Below are positions 1-20,910 of a DNA stretch of 64,000 nucleotides, piece after piece; within the stretch, counting starts at the first letter, position 1, and every line of letters begins with the position of its first letter. Position numbers and translations under genes: made by a program. A model generated the notes under the pieces. That model saw only the letters and a program-made list of their open reading frames with translations. It did no database searches and was not told the DNA's origin. Location of the stretch: assembly GCA_963735065.1 (NCBI GenBank), contig CAVTJL010000004.1:372001-436000 (forward strand), read 5' to 3'. The DNA comes from CAVTJL01 sp963735065. Its GTDB lineage: Bacteria; Pseudomonadota; Alphaproteobacteria; Geminicoccales; Geminicoccaceae.

Positions 1-2
1 AA

Positions 3-5999
<5,997 letters not shown>

Positions 6000-6013
6000 C
6001 CGTCGCCCTTTTT

Positions 6014-6019
6014 GGGAGG
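6014..6019 (+). promoter_or_regulatory. Shine-Dalgarno site for the second PKS gene
   Basis: GGGAGG lies 5 bases before the ATG at 6025, in the 25-base gap between genes. It supports that start codon. Confidence 0.6.
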
Positions 6020-6024
6020 GCGGG

Positions 6025-10262
<4,238 letters not shown>

Positions 10263-10266
<4 letters not shown>

Positions 10267-13200
10267 CGGCCGAGCATCGTGCGAGCGCCGGAGGCGGTGA
10301 CGTCGAGCTTCTGGACGCCTGCCTGCAGACGGCCGCGGCCGTGCTGGAGGGACAAAAGCCCGCCCGGGCGATGCTGCCCTTCTCGGTCGAGAGCGTCGAG
10401 ATTGCCGCCCTGCTGCCGGTGCGTGGCACGGCCTCGGCCCAGCTCATCGCGGGCCAGGTGCCGGGCGAGATCGCCTGCTTCGACATCGAGCTCGTGGACG
10501 CGGCGGGCCGGGTCGCGGTTCGCTTCAACGACGTGGCGGCGCGGCCTGCTCGCAATGGACGGACAGCGCCTGCCGTGGACGAAAGCTGCTTCTTCGCGCC
10601 GAGCTGGCAGGAGAGGGCTCCTGGTGAGGCAGTAGCTTCGGCGGGAGCGACGATCGTCCTGGCGGAGCCTGGGCCGGGTCGGGACCGTCTGATCGGGGCC
10701 CTGCGAGGCCGTCCCGTCCAGGCCCAGGATCTGTCGGCGCCGCAGGTCTCCGACGAGGTCGAGGAGGTCTTTCTTCTCTGTCCCGATGGCCGGGATCCCG
10801 ATGACGACGCGCCGGCATTGGCGGTTCTGGGGGCGCTCAGGACGCTCAAGGCCGCCTGCGCCACGCGACAGCTGCGCCTCGTCGTCGTCAGCGTGGGCGC
10901 CTGGCCCGTGGGCGGAGCCTCGGGTCGGCCGGGAGTCGCGGCTGCCGTCGGCATCGCCAGGGTCGCCGCCGCCGAATGCCCGAGCTGGAGCGTTGTCTGT
11001 ATCGACGTCGAGCGCGCCCAGGACATCGCCTTTGCGCCAGGTGAGCCGGGCGATCCCGGTGGGCTCGAGATCGCGATCCGTGGCGGGCGACGCCTGGTGA
11101 GAACGCTGGCGCGGCTGTCGGCGCCGGGCCCGGTCCGGCCCGCCTTCCGCGAGGGCGGGCGCTATCTGATCGCGGGCGGCATGGGCGGCATCGGCACGGC
11201 GCTGGCCCTGCATCTCGCGACCCGCTACCGGGCCAGGCTGGCGCTCATCGGCCGGGCGCCTGCCACGGGCGAGCGGTCGGCGACGCTGGCCCGCATCGAG
11301 GCCGCTGGCGCCGAGGTCGTCTATCTGCAGGCCGACATCGCCGACCCGCAAGCGACGATGGCCGCCATCGCCGAGGCACGCCGGCGGCTGGGCGGGATCG
11401 ACGGCGCCATCCACAGCGCGATCGTCATGGAGGATCGCGTCATCGAGCGGATGGACGACGCGACCTTCAGGGCCGCCTTCGACGTCAAGCGCTCGGGCTG
11501 CCTCAACCTCGTGGCCGCCCTGAAGGCGGAGCCGCTCGACTGGCTCGCCTTCTTCTCGTCTGCCAACAGCATCGCCGCCAATGCCGGCCAGTCCAACTAT
11601 GTGGCCGGCTGCGTCTTCAAGGACGTGTTCGCCGAGCGGCTGGCGCGCGAGGCGCCCTGGCCCGTGCACGTCATCGACTGGGGCTTTTGGGGCGAGGTGG
11701 GGCGCGTCGCCACGCCGGAGTATCGGCGTCGCCTCGAGCGGCTGGGCGTGCATCCGATCGCGACCGAGGAAGGCATCGGCTTCATCGAGCGGCTGCTGGG
11801 TGCCGAGCCCCGCCGCACCCTCGTCCTCAAGGCCGAGCACGCGGTCCTGCAAAGGCTGGGCCTGATGGCCGAGGCGTCGGCCGCGGCTCCTGCCGGCATG
11901 GCGGCGGTAGCCGCAGCGGCCCGGGAGGAAATGCGCCGGAGGGCATCTCATCTCCGCGGGGCCTCGGCAGAATATGGCGATCTCGATGCGCTATCCCGCC
12001 ATTTCCTTGCGGGATGGTGGGCCGATCGAGGCCTCGTTCCGGCGGCCGGCGAAATGCTCGAGATGGATGAGCTCGCCGCGCGGGCGGACGTCCACCCCCG
12101 CCATCGACGCCAGCTCGCGGCGCTGGTCGAGATGCTCGCGCGGGATGGTGTGCTTTCGCTTGTTGGGAATCGCGTCGGGCGCGGCGCTGCGCTAACACCC
12201 AAGGGACAGCGGGAGCTCCGGGCGGAGGCCGAGCGCTTCCTCGCGGCACATCCGCATTTCGAGGCTCACCTTCAGCTCCTGGAGGTCTGCCTCGAGGCCT
12301 ATGGCGATGTGCTGGCCGACCGTCGCCCTGCCACCGAGGTGATGTTCCCCGATCTCTCGATGCGGCTCGTCGAGCCGATGTACAAGGGCAGCCGGCTCGT
12401 CGACTTCTGCAACGAGATGGTCGCGACCGCGGTAGCCGCCCTGCGCCGTGCAAGTGACAAAAAGCCGTTCCGGGTGCTGGAGTTCGGGGCAGGGACCGGT
12501 GGCGCCTCGACCTTCGTGCTGCCGGCCCTGGCGCGCGAGGGCGAGGGGACGCGCTATCTCTATACGGACGTGTCGCTGGGCTTCACGCAGTTCGGCCAGC
12601 GCCGCTTCGGCAAGGATTTTCCGTTCGTCGAGTTCCGGCCGCTCGACATCTCCCGCGATCCGCTGGCGCAGGGCTATGAGGTCGGCTCGTTCGACGTCCT
12701 TCTCGCCTGCAACTGCATCCACGCGACGCCGCGGCTCGACCAGTCGCTTGCCCACTGCCGCAGCCTGCTGGCACCGGGCGGCTTTCTCGTCCTCTACGAG
12801 ATGACGGCGCTGCACGACTTCGTCACCATCACCTTCGGCCTGCTCGATGGCTGGTGGAACGCCCAGGACGAGCGCATGCCGCATGCGCCGCTGCTGACGA
12901 CCGCAGCCTGGCGCGAGCGGCTCAAGGCAGCGGGCTTCGGCGAGGTCGAGATCTTCTCGGAGCCGGGGGTCCAGAATGAGACGGACTTCCGGCACAGCAT
13001 CATCGTGGCGCGAAGCGGGACCCCGGCGCGCGCCCAGAAGAGCGAGGAGAAGGCGGTCCGAGCCCCTCTGCTGCGCGGGCGGCTGCGGCCGGCTGCCGCG
13101 ACCGCTGCGCCCGTCTCGCCGAGGCCTGCCGAGCCTGTGCCGACAGGTGAGACCGCCACCGCCGAGCTTGTTGGCGCCGTACGTGAGCTGGTCGCCGAGA

Positions 13201-15308
13201 CGCTGGAGATGCGGCTTGCCGATCTCCGCACCGACAAAAGTCTCGCCGACTACGGGGCCGATTCGGTGCTGAGCGTGACGCTCGTGGAGGCGCTGGGCCG
13301 TCGCTTCGGCATCGACCTCAAGCCCACCATCCTCTTCAGCCACCCGACGATCGAGGCTCTGGCCGCTCATCTGGCGGATAGGCATGGCGTGAGCCTCGCG
13401 AAGGCGGTGCCTCCGGCTGGGCCTGCGCCGGACGAGCCGGCGCCCGTGCCTCGGGTCGACGCCGGCTGCAGCACCGATCCCTCACGGCAGCCGATCGCCG
13501 TCATCGGCATGGCCGGGCGCTTCCCCGGGGCGGACGATGTCTGGGCCTTCTGGGACAATCTCGCGGCGGGCCGATGCAGCGTCGGGCCTGTGCCTCGCGA
13601 GCGCTGGGACCATGCCGCGGTCTATGATCCCGACCCGCTCGTGGCCGGCCGCACGAGTTGCCCGAACGGGGGATTTCTGGGCGACGTGGCCTCCTTCGAC
13701 CCGGCCTTCTTCGGCCTCTCGCCGGCCGATGCCGTGGCCATGGACCCGCAGCAGCGGATCTTTCTCGAGGAGGCGTGGCATGCGCTCGAGGACGCCGGCT
13801 GTCCGGCCTCGCGGCTGAGCGAGTCGAAAACCGGCATCTTCGTCGGCACGATCGCCAGCGACTATGCGGCCTATCTCGAGAGCGTGGGCCGGCTGGCGGA
13901 TGCGAAGAGCTTCATGGGCAACTCGCCCTCGATGCTGGCGGCGCGCATCGCCTACCACCTCAACCTGAGAGGTCCCTGCCTCTCGATCGACACGGCCTGC
14001 TCCTCCTCGCTCGTGGCGATCCATCTCGCCTGCGAGAGCCTGAGGCGAGGTGAATGCTCGGTGGCGCTCGCCGGTGGTGTCGCGCTGATGACGACGCCCG
14101 CCTTTTATCTCGTCGCCGGCAATGCCGGCATGCTCTCGCCGACCGGCCAGTGCCGCACGCTCGACGAGGGTGCGGACGGCTTCGTGCCGGGGGAGGCGGC
14201 GGCTGTGCTGGTGCTGAAGCCGTTGGATGCGGCGCTGGCGGATGGTGACCGGATCTACGGCGTGATCCGCGGCTCGGCCGTGAACCAGGACGGCACCAGC
14301 AACGGCATCACGGCACCCCGAGCCACCGCGCAGACGGAGCTGGTGCGGGAGGTCTTCGAGAGGTTCGACATCGACCCGTCGACGCTGGGCTATGTCGAGC
14401 TTCACGGCACCGGCACGAAGCTGGGCGATCCGATCGAGATCGACGCGCTGCGCGAGGCGTTTGTCGGGTCCGAGGGCCGTGGCTTCTGCGGGATCGGGTC
14501 GGTGAAGTCCAATATCGGCCACACCCTGCCGGCAGCCGGTGCGGTCAGCCTCGTCAAGGTGCTCTTGAGCCTGCGCAATCGGGCCATCCCGCCGACGCTC
14601 CATTTCTCCCGGCCAAACCGGCACCTCGAGCTCGAGGACGGGCCCTTCTTCGTGCCGACCTCGCTGCGCTCTTGGGAGAGCCGAGGCGGGGCTCCGCGCC
14701 GCGCCGCCGTCAGCAGCTTCGGCTTCAGTGGAACGAACGCGCATCTCGTCGTGGAGGAGGCGCCGGCGGTGGCGCCGATGGCACCATCGCCGGGCCCGCA
14801 TGTCATCTGCCTGTCGGCGAAGACAGAAGACTCGCTCGTGCGGCGGATCGGCGATCTCGCGCACTGGCTGGAGGGGCCTCACGGTCAGGAAGCTGACCTC
14901 GCGGACCTTGCGTTCACGCTGGCGACCAGGCGCACGCATCTGGACAACCGGGCTGCTTTCATTGTCACCGACCGGACGGACCTTCTGGCGCAGCTCCGAG
15001 CGGCCGAGGCGAGCAAGGCTGTGCCGATCCCGGAGATCTCGGCGAACGGCGGGGCAGCCCGGCTCGCAAGGCTCTATCTCGAGCGCGAGGACGCGACCTT
15101 GCTCGCTCACTTCGAGAACGCTCCTCGCCAAGTGCTGACCCTGCCGGGCTACCCATTCATCAGACGACGCTGCTGGCCGGTGGCTGCCGCGCCCGACGCG
15201 CCCGTCCGGGGCGAGCCAGCGGATCTCTTCGATATCGCGATGGGCGCGCTGGCGAGCATCGGCAATGGAAGCCGACCCATCGGCTCGAGCATGGGGTTAT
15301 CCTTGTGA
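10263..15308 (+). CDS. Trans-AT PKS, second segment: DH end-KR-cMT-ACP, KS4
   Basis: Continuation of the gene begun at 6025. It opens with the DH C-terminal half, including the second catalytic motif (LLDACLQ). KR (11140-11780) has GGMGGIG, the FSSAN serine and the SNYVAG tyrosine; MED at the stereo position suggests a B-type (D-hydroxyl) KR. The C-methyltransferase (12000-13010) has the SAM loop EFGAGTGG. ACP (13150-13380) has GADSV, Ser codon 13263. KS4 (13485-14765) has DTACSSS (Cys codon 13998), VELHGTGT and KSNIGH. With the previous segment this gives module KS-DH-KR-MT-ACP: an alpha-methyl enoyl unit. The frame ends at 15308, where TGA overlaps a GTG in the next frame; KS4 is completed by the methyltransferase and ACP encoded downstream. 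Confidence 0.87.
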
Positions 15309-15553
15309 CCGGCGACGACCCCTACCGCGCGCTCGAGCGCTATGCGGCGCTGAGCCTCGCGCGGGCGCTCGGCGCGTCGGGTGTTTTGGGCAATGGTGCT
15401 GCCTGCGACGGCGAGGCGATCGCGCGTGCTCTGGGAGCGGTCCGCAAGCACACGCGCCTGGCCGAGGCGCTTGCCCGCATTCTCGAGGTGAACGGCTTTG
15501 CGATCCGGCGGGACTGGCAGGCTCGTCGGCGTCGGCCTGGCAACGCCGGCTGA
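15305..15553 (+). CDS. PKS segment: N-terminal part of the C-methyltransferase following KS4
   Basis: This 82-codon frame begins with GTG at 15305, which overlaps the upstream TGA at 15308 (GTGA). Its product (YRALERYAALSLARALGASG...) matches the helical region in front of PKS C-methyltransferase cores, and the core itself continues in another frame from about 15519. Two readings remain. It may be the true 5' end of a new gene translationally coupled to the previous one, splitting a module between KS and MT. Or 15.3 kb may be one more indel in a single gene running from 6025 to 30287. I see no good ribosome site before the GTG, unlike the junctions at 30284 and 61732, which slightly favours the indel. 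Confidence 0.6.
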   Translation: MTGDDPYRALERYAALSLARALGASGVLGNGAACDGEAIARALGAVRKHTRLAEALARILEVNGFAIRRDWQARRRRPGNAG

Positions 15554-18419
15554 CGCGGAGCTGCGCGCAGAGCGCGAGGACGTGCTTCGGCGCCTGCCCG
15601 ACCTCGATCCCCACCTCCGTCTGCTCGACCTTTGCGTGGCCCGACTGCCCGAGGTGATGGCGGGGATGGTCGCGGCGACCGATGTCCTGTTTCCCGGCGG
15701 CAGCATGGCGCTGGTCGAGCCGATCTACCGGGGCAACCGTTGGACCGATCATTTCAACGGGCTGATGGCATCGGCTCTCGCGGGCGTCGCCCGGTCGAGC
15801 GTGGAGCCCGTTCGGATCCTCGAGATCGGCGCCGGGACGGGAGGCTCGACGGCTGCAGCGCTGGCAGCGCTCGATCCGTTCGCGTCGCGCGTCAGCTATG
15901 CCTACACCGACGTGTCGCCCGGCTTTGTCCAGCACGGCCGGCGGACCTTTGGCAAGGGCCGCGATTTCGTGGCCTTCCGCGTTCTCGACATCGAGCGTGA
16001 GCCGGAGGCCCAGGGTTTTGCGCCGGCGAGCTTCGACATCGTCACCGCCACCAACGTGCTGCACGCCACGCGAGCCATCGCCCCTTCGCTCGCGAAGGCG
16101 GCGCGTCTGCTGCGGCCCGGCGGGCTTTTGCTCCTCAACGAGCTCGTGCGGGCCGATGCCTTCGCGATGCTGACTTTCGGGCTGCTGGACGGCTGGTGGC
16201 TGTTCGAGGACGGCGACCGGAGCACTGGCCATGGGCCGGTCGTCGACCAGGAGGGCTGGCTCAGGCTCCTTGGCGAGGCGGGTTTCGGGCGCGTGGCCCG
16301 CTATGGCTGGGGTGACGATCCCGCTACCTCCTTCGCCTGCCTCTTCGTGGCAGCGAAGACGGAGGCCGTGACGCAGGCGGCCCCGCCTGCGAAGCCTCCG
16401 ATCGTCGCTCGGGCAACAGCGCCGGCAGCGCCGAGGGCCGCCGGCCGAGGTGAGCTGGCGGCCCGGATCGTCGCGATGCTCGGTCCTCTGCTGGGCCTGG
16501 AGGCGGACGAGCTGCCGACGGATCGGCCGTTCGCCGAGCTGGGTGTCGACAGCATCGTGGCGCCGCAGCTCGTCGCACGGCTGAACGAGGAGCTGGGGAT
16601 CAGGCTCGATCCGACGGCCGTCTTCGACCATGCGACGGTCGATGCCCTGGCCGGGCACGTCGCCCTGACCTTCGAGCCCGTGCTAGCGGCCCCGTCGCCC
16701 GAGCCGCCGGTCGACATTGTTCCGGAGCCCAGCCCAGCCACCACGCCAGCGCCGGCCGTCGCGGAGAGCAAGGCTGACGACATCGCGGTCATCGGCCTCG
16801 CCTGCCGCTTCCCCGGGGCACAGGACGCGGACGGCTATTGGCGCCTGCTCGCCGAGGGCCGCTCTGCGATCACCGAGGTGCCGAGCGAGCGGTGGGACTG
16901 GCGATCATCGTTCGATCCGGCCGGTGGCCCAGGCAAGCTCCGCAGCAAATGGGGCGCCTTCCTCGAGGATCACGAGCTCTTCGACGCCGAGTTCTTTCAT
17001 CTCGCCTATCGCGAGGCAGCGCTCACCAGCCCGCAGCAGCGGCTGTTCCTCGAGTGCGCGTGGCATGCGCTCGAGGATGGCGGCTACGGGCCGCGGCGGC
17101 TGGCCGGCCGGAGCTGCGGCGTCTTCGTCGGCGTCGCGGCCGACAGCTATGGCGCCAATGACGGCGACAGCATGGCGGCGCTGGGCAACTCCAACGCCAT
17201 CCTGGCGGCCAGGATCTCCTATCACCTCGACCTCAAGGGGCCGAGCGTGCCGGTGGACACCGCATGCTCGGCCTCGCTCACGGCGCTGCATCTCGCCTGC
17301 CGCAGCCTGCGCGACGGCGATTGCGACATGGCGCTCGCCGGCGGCGTCTCGGTGCTGCTCACCGACGACAGGCTGCACCGCTTTCTCAGCGAGAGCGGCA
17401 TGGCCTCGCCGACCGGCCGCTGCCACACCTTTTCCGACGCGGCCGACGGCTTCGTGCCGGGCGAGGGCGTGGGTGCCGTGCTGCTCAAGCCGCTGGCGCG
17501 AGCGCTTGCCGATGGCGACCGAATCCACGGCGTCATCAAAGGCATCGGCATCAACCAGGACGGCAAGTCGAGCGGCATCACGGCGCCCAATGGCCCGTCG
17601 CAGACAGCGCTCGAGCTTGCCGTGTGGGATCGCGCCGGGATCGACCCGCGCAGCATCTCCTATGTCGAGGCGCACGGCACCGGCACGCCGCTCGGCGATC
17701 CGATCGAGGTCAATGCGCTGACGACGGCCTTCCGCCGACACACCGACGAGCGCGGATTCTGTGCCATCGGCTCGTGCAAGACCAATGTCGGCCACACCCT
17801 CACGGCAGCGGGCGTGGCAGGCCTGATAAAAATCCTGCTGATGCTGCGGCACGGCGCCATTCCGCCCAGCCTCAACTTCGAGCGGCCCAACCCGCACATC
17901 GACTTCGCGGCGACCCCGTTCGCCGTGGCGACCGCTCTTCGGCCGTGGGAGCGGCGGGAAGAGGTGCCGAGGCGGGCAGCGCTCAGCTCGTTCGGGTTCA
18001 GCGGGACCAACGTCCATGCCGTGATCGAGGAGCCGCCGGCTGTCGCCACGGTGGCGGAGCCTGCATCCCCACACCTGGCGCTGGTCTCGGCGCACAGCGC
18101 GGCAGCGCTGAACGCCCGACTGGCTGCGCTCGCCGACCATCTGGCAGTCGCGGCGCCGAGGGCGTCCGATCTCGCCTTCACGCTCGCGGCGGGCCGGGGC
18201 CACTTCGAGCATCGCGCGGCGGTTCTTTTCAGCGACGCCGCAGACCTGCGTGCGAAGCTGCTGGCTCTCGCGGAGCGACGCGAGGCTGATGGTGCCAGGA
18301 TCGCACGCTGCGCCCGATTGCCGGCTTCGCCGGAGGTCACGAAGCGGCTCGAGGAGGCGATCGATCGGGCAGAGGCAGCCGGGACGGTCGTTGTGCCCGT
18401 GCTGCGAGGAGCTGGCTGA
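15498..18419 (+). CDS. Trans-AT PKS segment: cMT-ACP, KS5
   Basis: Coding in this frame begins at about 15519 and runs to just before 18403. The C-methyltransferase core (15580-16370) has EIGAGTGG and the ATNVLHAT and GGLLLLNE strands. ACP (16440-16670) has GVDSI, Ser codon 16551. KS5 (16770-18050) has DTACSAS (Cys codon 17265), VEAHGTGT and KTNVGH, so it should be active. Together with KS4 upstream the first part makes module KS-MT-ACP, which would leave an alpha-methylated beta-keto group unless reduced in trans. After VVVPVL the true protein moves one frame (CEELADLYLAG) and this frame stops at 18419. Confidence 0.85.
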   Translation: MRSGGTGRLVGVGLATPADAELRAEREDVLRRLPDLDPHLRLLDLCVARLPEVMAGMVAATDVLFPGGSMALVEPIYRGNRWTDHFNGLMASALAGVARSSVEPVRILEIGAGTGGSTAAALAALDPFASRVSYAYTDVSPGFVQHGRRTFGKGRDFVAFRVLDIEREPEAQGFAPASFDIVTATNVLHATRAIAPSLAKAARLLRPGGLLLLNELVRADAFAMLTFGLLDGWWLFEDGDRSTGHGPVVDQEGWLRLLGEAGFGRVARYGWGDDPATSFACLFVAAKTEAVTQAAPPAKPPIVARATAPAAPRAAGRGELAARIVAMLGPLLGLEADELPTDRPFAELGVDSIVAPQLVARLNEELGIRLDPTAVFDHATVDALAGHVALTFEPVLAAPSPEPPVDIVPEPSPATTPAPAVAESKADDIAVIGLACRFPGAQDADGYWRLLAEGRSAITEVPSERWDWRSSFDPAGGPGKLRSKWGAFLEDHELFDAEFFHLAYREAALTSPQQRLFLECAWHALEDGGYGPRRLAGRSCGVFVGVAADSYGANDGDSMAALGNSNAILAARISYHLDLKGPSVPVDTACSASLTALHLACRSLRDGDCDMALAGGVSVLLTDDRLHRFLSESGMASPTGRCHTFSDAADGFVPGEGVGAVLLKPLARALADGDRIHGVIKGIGINQDGKSSGITAPNGPSQTALELAVWDRAGIDPRSISYVEAHGTGTPLGDPIEVNALTTAFRRHTDERGFCAIGSCKTNVGHTLTAAGVAGLIKILLMLRHGAIPPSLNFERPNPHIDFAATPFAVATALRPWERREEVPRRAALSSFGFSGTNVHAVIEEPPAVATVAEPASPHLALVSAHSAAALNARLAALADHLAVAAPRASDLAFTLAAGRGHFEHRAAVLFSDAADLRAKLLALAERREADGARIARCARLPASPEVTKRLEEAIDRAEAAGTVVVPVLRGAG

Positions 18420-18925
18420 CCTCTATCTTGCTGGCGCTGATGGCGCGTGGGAGAGGGTGCCGGGCATGAGTGGTCGGGTCGTGGGCCTGCCGCTCTATCC
18501 TTTCGAGCGGGAGCGCTTCTCGGCGCCAGCCCCGGCCTCGCGGGCTTTCGCACCTGCGCAGGACCCTGTGCCGAGCGCGCCAGCTTCCGACGGTCTAAGT
18601 TGGACGCTGGCACTCGACCCTGAGGCGCCGGATCTCGCCGATCACCGTCTCGACGGCACACCGCTCCTTCCGGCGGCAGCGGTGCTGGAGATCGTGCGAG
18701 CCGCGGCTGCCGTTGCCGACCCCGGGCTCGGCGCGTTCGAGCTTGCGGACGTGACGTGGCTGAAGCCGCTCTTCGTGACTGGCGAAGGCGCGCCCGCGCG
18801 CCTTTCCGTCAGCCGCGACAATGGCGAGCTGCAGTTCACCATCGCCTCGGCTGCCGAGGGCGCTGCCACCACGACGCATGCGCGCGGATGGATCAGGGCG
18901 GCCGAGGATGAGCCGGCCACGTCCG
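18403..18925 (+). CDS. PKS segment: post-KS5 linker and DH N-terminal half
   Basis: This short in-frame stretch joins the KS5 segment to the DH/KR segment. It encodes the conserved post-KS linker ending LPLYPFERERF, then the start of a dehydratase with an intact HxxxGxxxxP (HRLDGTPLLP, His codon 18643). The frame itself stays open to 19632, but similarity to DH moves to another frame at about 18925. It is a piece of the gene spanning 15305-30287, not an independent protein. Confidence 0.75.
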
Positions 18926-20910
18926 TTGGATATTCCCGCAGTCGCGTCGCGCCTCGGCTCGCCGGTCGAGGGTGGGGAGGTGTACCGTCTCTTCGAGCGG
19001 CTGGGTTTTGTCTATGGGCCGCGCTATCGCGTGATCAGGAGCGTCGCCAGCGACGGCGAGGAGGTGCTGGCAGACCTCGCCAGCGACGGCGGCTCGGACG
19101 TGGCGCCCCGACACTGGGTTGCTCCCGCCCTGCTGGATGGCGCCATCCAGAGCGCCATCGGCCTCAGCTTCGGCCCGCGCGGCCTGCCCGAGGGCACCGT
19201 CATCCCGGCCAGCGTCGGCAGGGTTCGCTTTTTCCGCCCGGTCGGTGCCTCGGCGCTTGTGCACATCCGGCGCCGTGGGCGCGAAGGCGATCCTTCGGAT
19301 GTGATCCGGCTGGCCGTGCGGCTCTGCGACAAGAGCGGTCGTGTCGCTGTCGAGATCGACGATCTCATCGTGCTGGTGCGCGAGCGGATCTCGACCTCCC
19401 CACGGCAGACGCAGGCTGGGCCCACGGTCGTATCACCCGTCTCCGGCGTTCACCTTTGCGAGGAAGTCTGGACCGAGATCGAGCCGACGACACAGCCTGG
19501 AAATCGTCCCCACGGCCCGATCCTGGTGCTGGACCAAGGCGTCGAGCGCTGGCAGGCCCTGGGCGAGAGCGCGGTCCTGGCGATGCCGGGCAGCGGCTTC
19601 GCGCAGCTCGCCGATCGGCTGTTCATCGTTGACCCGCAGTCGGGGGAGGCGAGCGAGCAGCTGTGGCGCGCGCTCCGCGATGTCGGCCGCTGGCCACGGG
19701 CGGTGCTGGACCTGCGCCCAGCCGCTGACAGCAGCGCGCCGAGCGACGGCTTCCTACGGCAGATGGCGCTGCTGCAGGGAGCGCTCGTGGCCGGCGCCGA
19801 GACGCCTACCGACATTCTCCGTGTCGTGCGGGGTGACGGTCGCGGAGTGCCGGCAGAGGCGATGCTGGCCGGTCTCGCCCGGAGCCTCGCGCTCGAGGCG
19901 CCGGCACTGGCGCTCCGCGTTCTCGAGCTTCCGGTCGAGACGACGGACAAGGCGCTCCTCGACGCGGCTGCCGTGGAGCTCGCCGACATGGCGGCGCAGC
20001 GCCGAGACGGGGATGCGCGGCCGCCCGCTCACGTGCGTCGCACGGCCGACGGGCGAAGGCTGGGACCAGCCTTCCGGCTCGATCCGGGCGGGGGCGAGGG
20101 AGCCACCCTCCGGCGCGGTGGCACCTACATCGTGACGGGCGGGCTCGGCGGGATCGGGCGCCAGGTCGCCCTCCATCTGGCGAAGCAGTGGCAGGCCAAG
20201 CTTCTGTTGTTGGGCCGGTCCCCGTTGAGCGGTGAGGGAGAGAGCTTCCTTGCCGCGCTTCGCGCGGCGGGCGGTGAGGCGCTCTATCTGCCGGTGGATG
20301 TGGCCGATCGGGCAGCGCTGGCGCAGGCGCTGGCGGAGGCACGGGAGCGCCTCGGGCCCTTCCATGGCGTGATCCATGCGGCGGGCGCGACGCGGGACGG
20401 CTTCCTTCGGCAGAAGAGCCTCGCTGACGCCCGAGAGGTGCTGCGGCCCAAGGTCGAGGGGACGATCAACCTCGACGCCGAGACGTCAGAGGACCCGCTC
20501 GACTTCTTCGTCGCCTTCTCCTCGCTCGCGGCGAGCTTCGGCAACGTCGGACAGGCCGACTATGCGGCGGCCAACCGCTTCATGGAGACCTTCGGCGACA
20601 GCCGAAAAGGGCCGGGCCGGACGCTGGCGATCGGCTGGACCTTCTGGAAGGACGGCGGGCTTGCGGCGCGGGACGCGGACGATCGCGCGCTGCAGGAAGC
20701 GACGGGGCTGCGCTGGATCGATGCGGAGGAAGGGGTCGCGGCCTTCGAGCGCGCGCTCGCGACGCCGGGTCGGGTGCTTTTGGTCATTGCGGGCGAGAAG
20801 GACAGGATTGGCCGGTTTCTCGACGCAAGGCCGGTCGGGCCTGCTCCGAGCGAGCCGCAGGAGGTAGCAGCGCCCGAGACTGCCGTGGGGCCCGAGACTG
20901 GCCGCTGGGG
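18926..20910 (+). CDS. PKS segment: DH C-terminal half-KR
   Basis: Continues the dehydratase of the KS5 module: VYGPRYRVI and the second catalytic motif PALLDGAIQ (Asp codon 19136). A structural KR half-domain follows, then the catalytic KR (20105-20690) with GGLGGIG, AFSSLA and the QADYAAANR tyrosine. TRD at the stereo position suggests a B-type KR. The following ACP begins in a different frame at 20911, so this segment ends there; its own frame remains open to 21163 but encodes arginine-rich nonsense. With its neighbours it builds module KS5-DH-KR-ACP, an unbranched enoyl unit. Confidence 0.82.
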
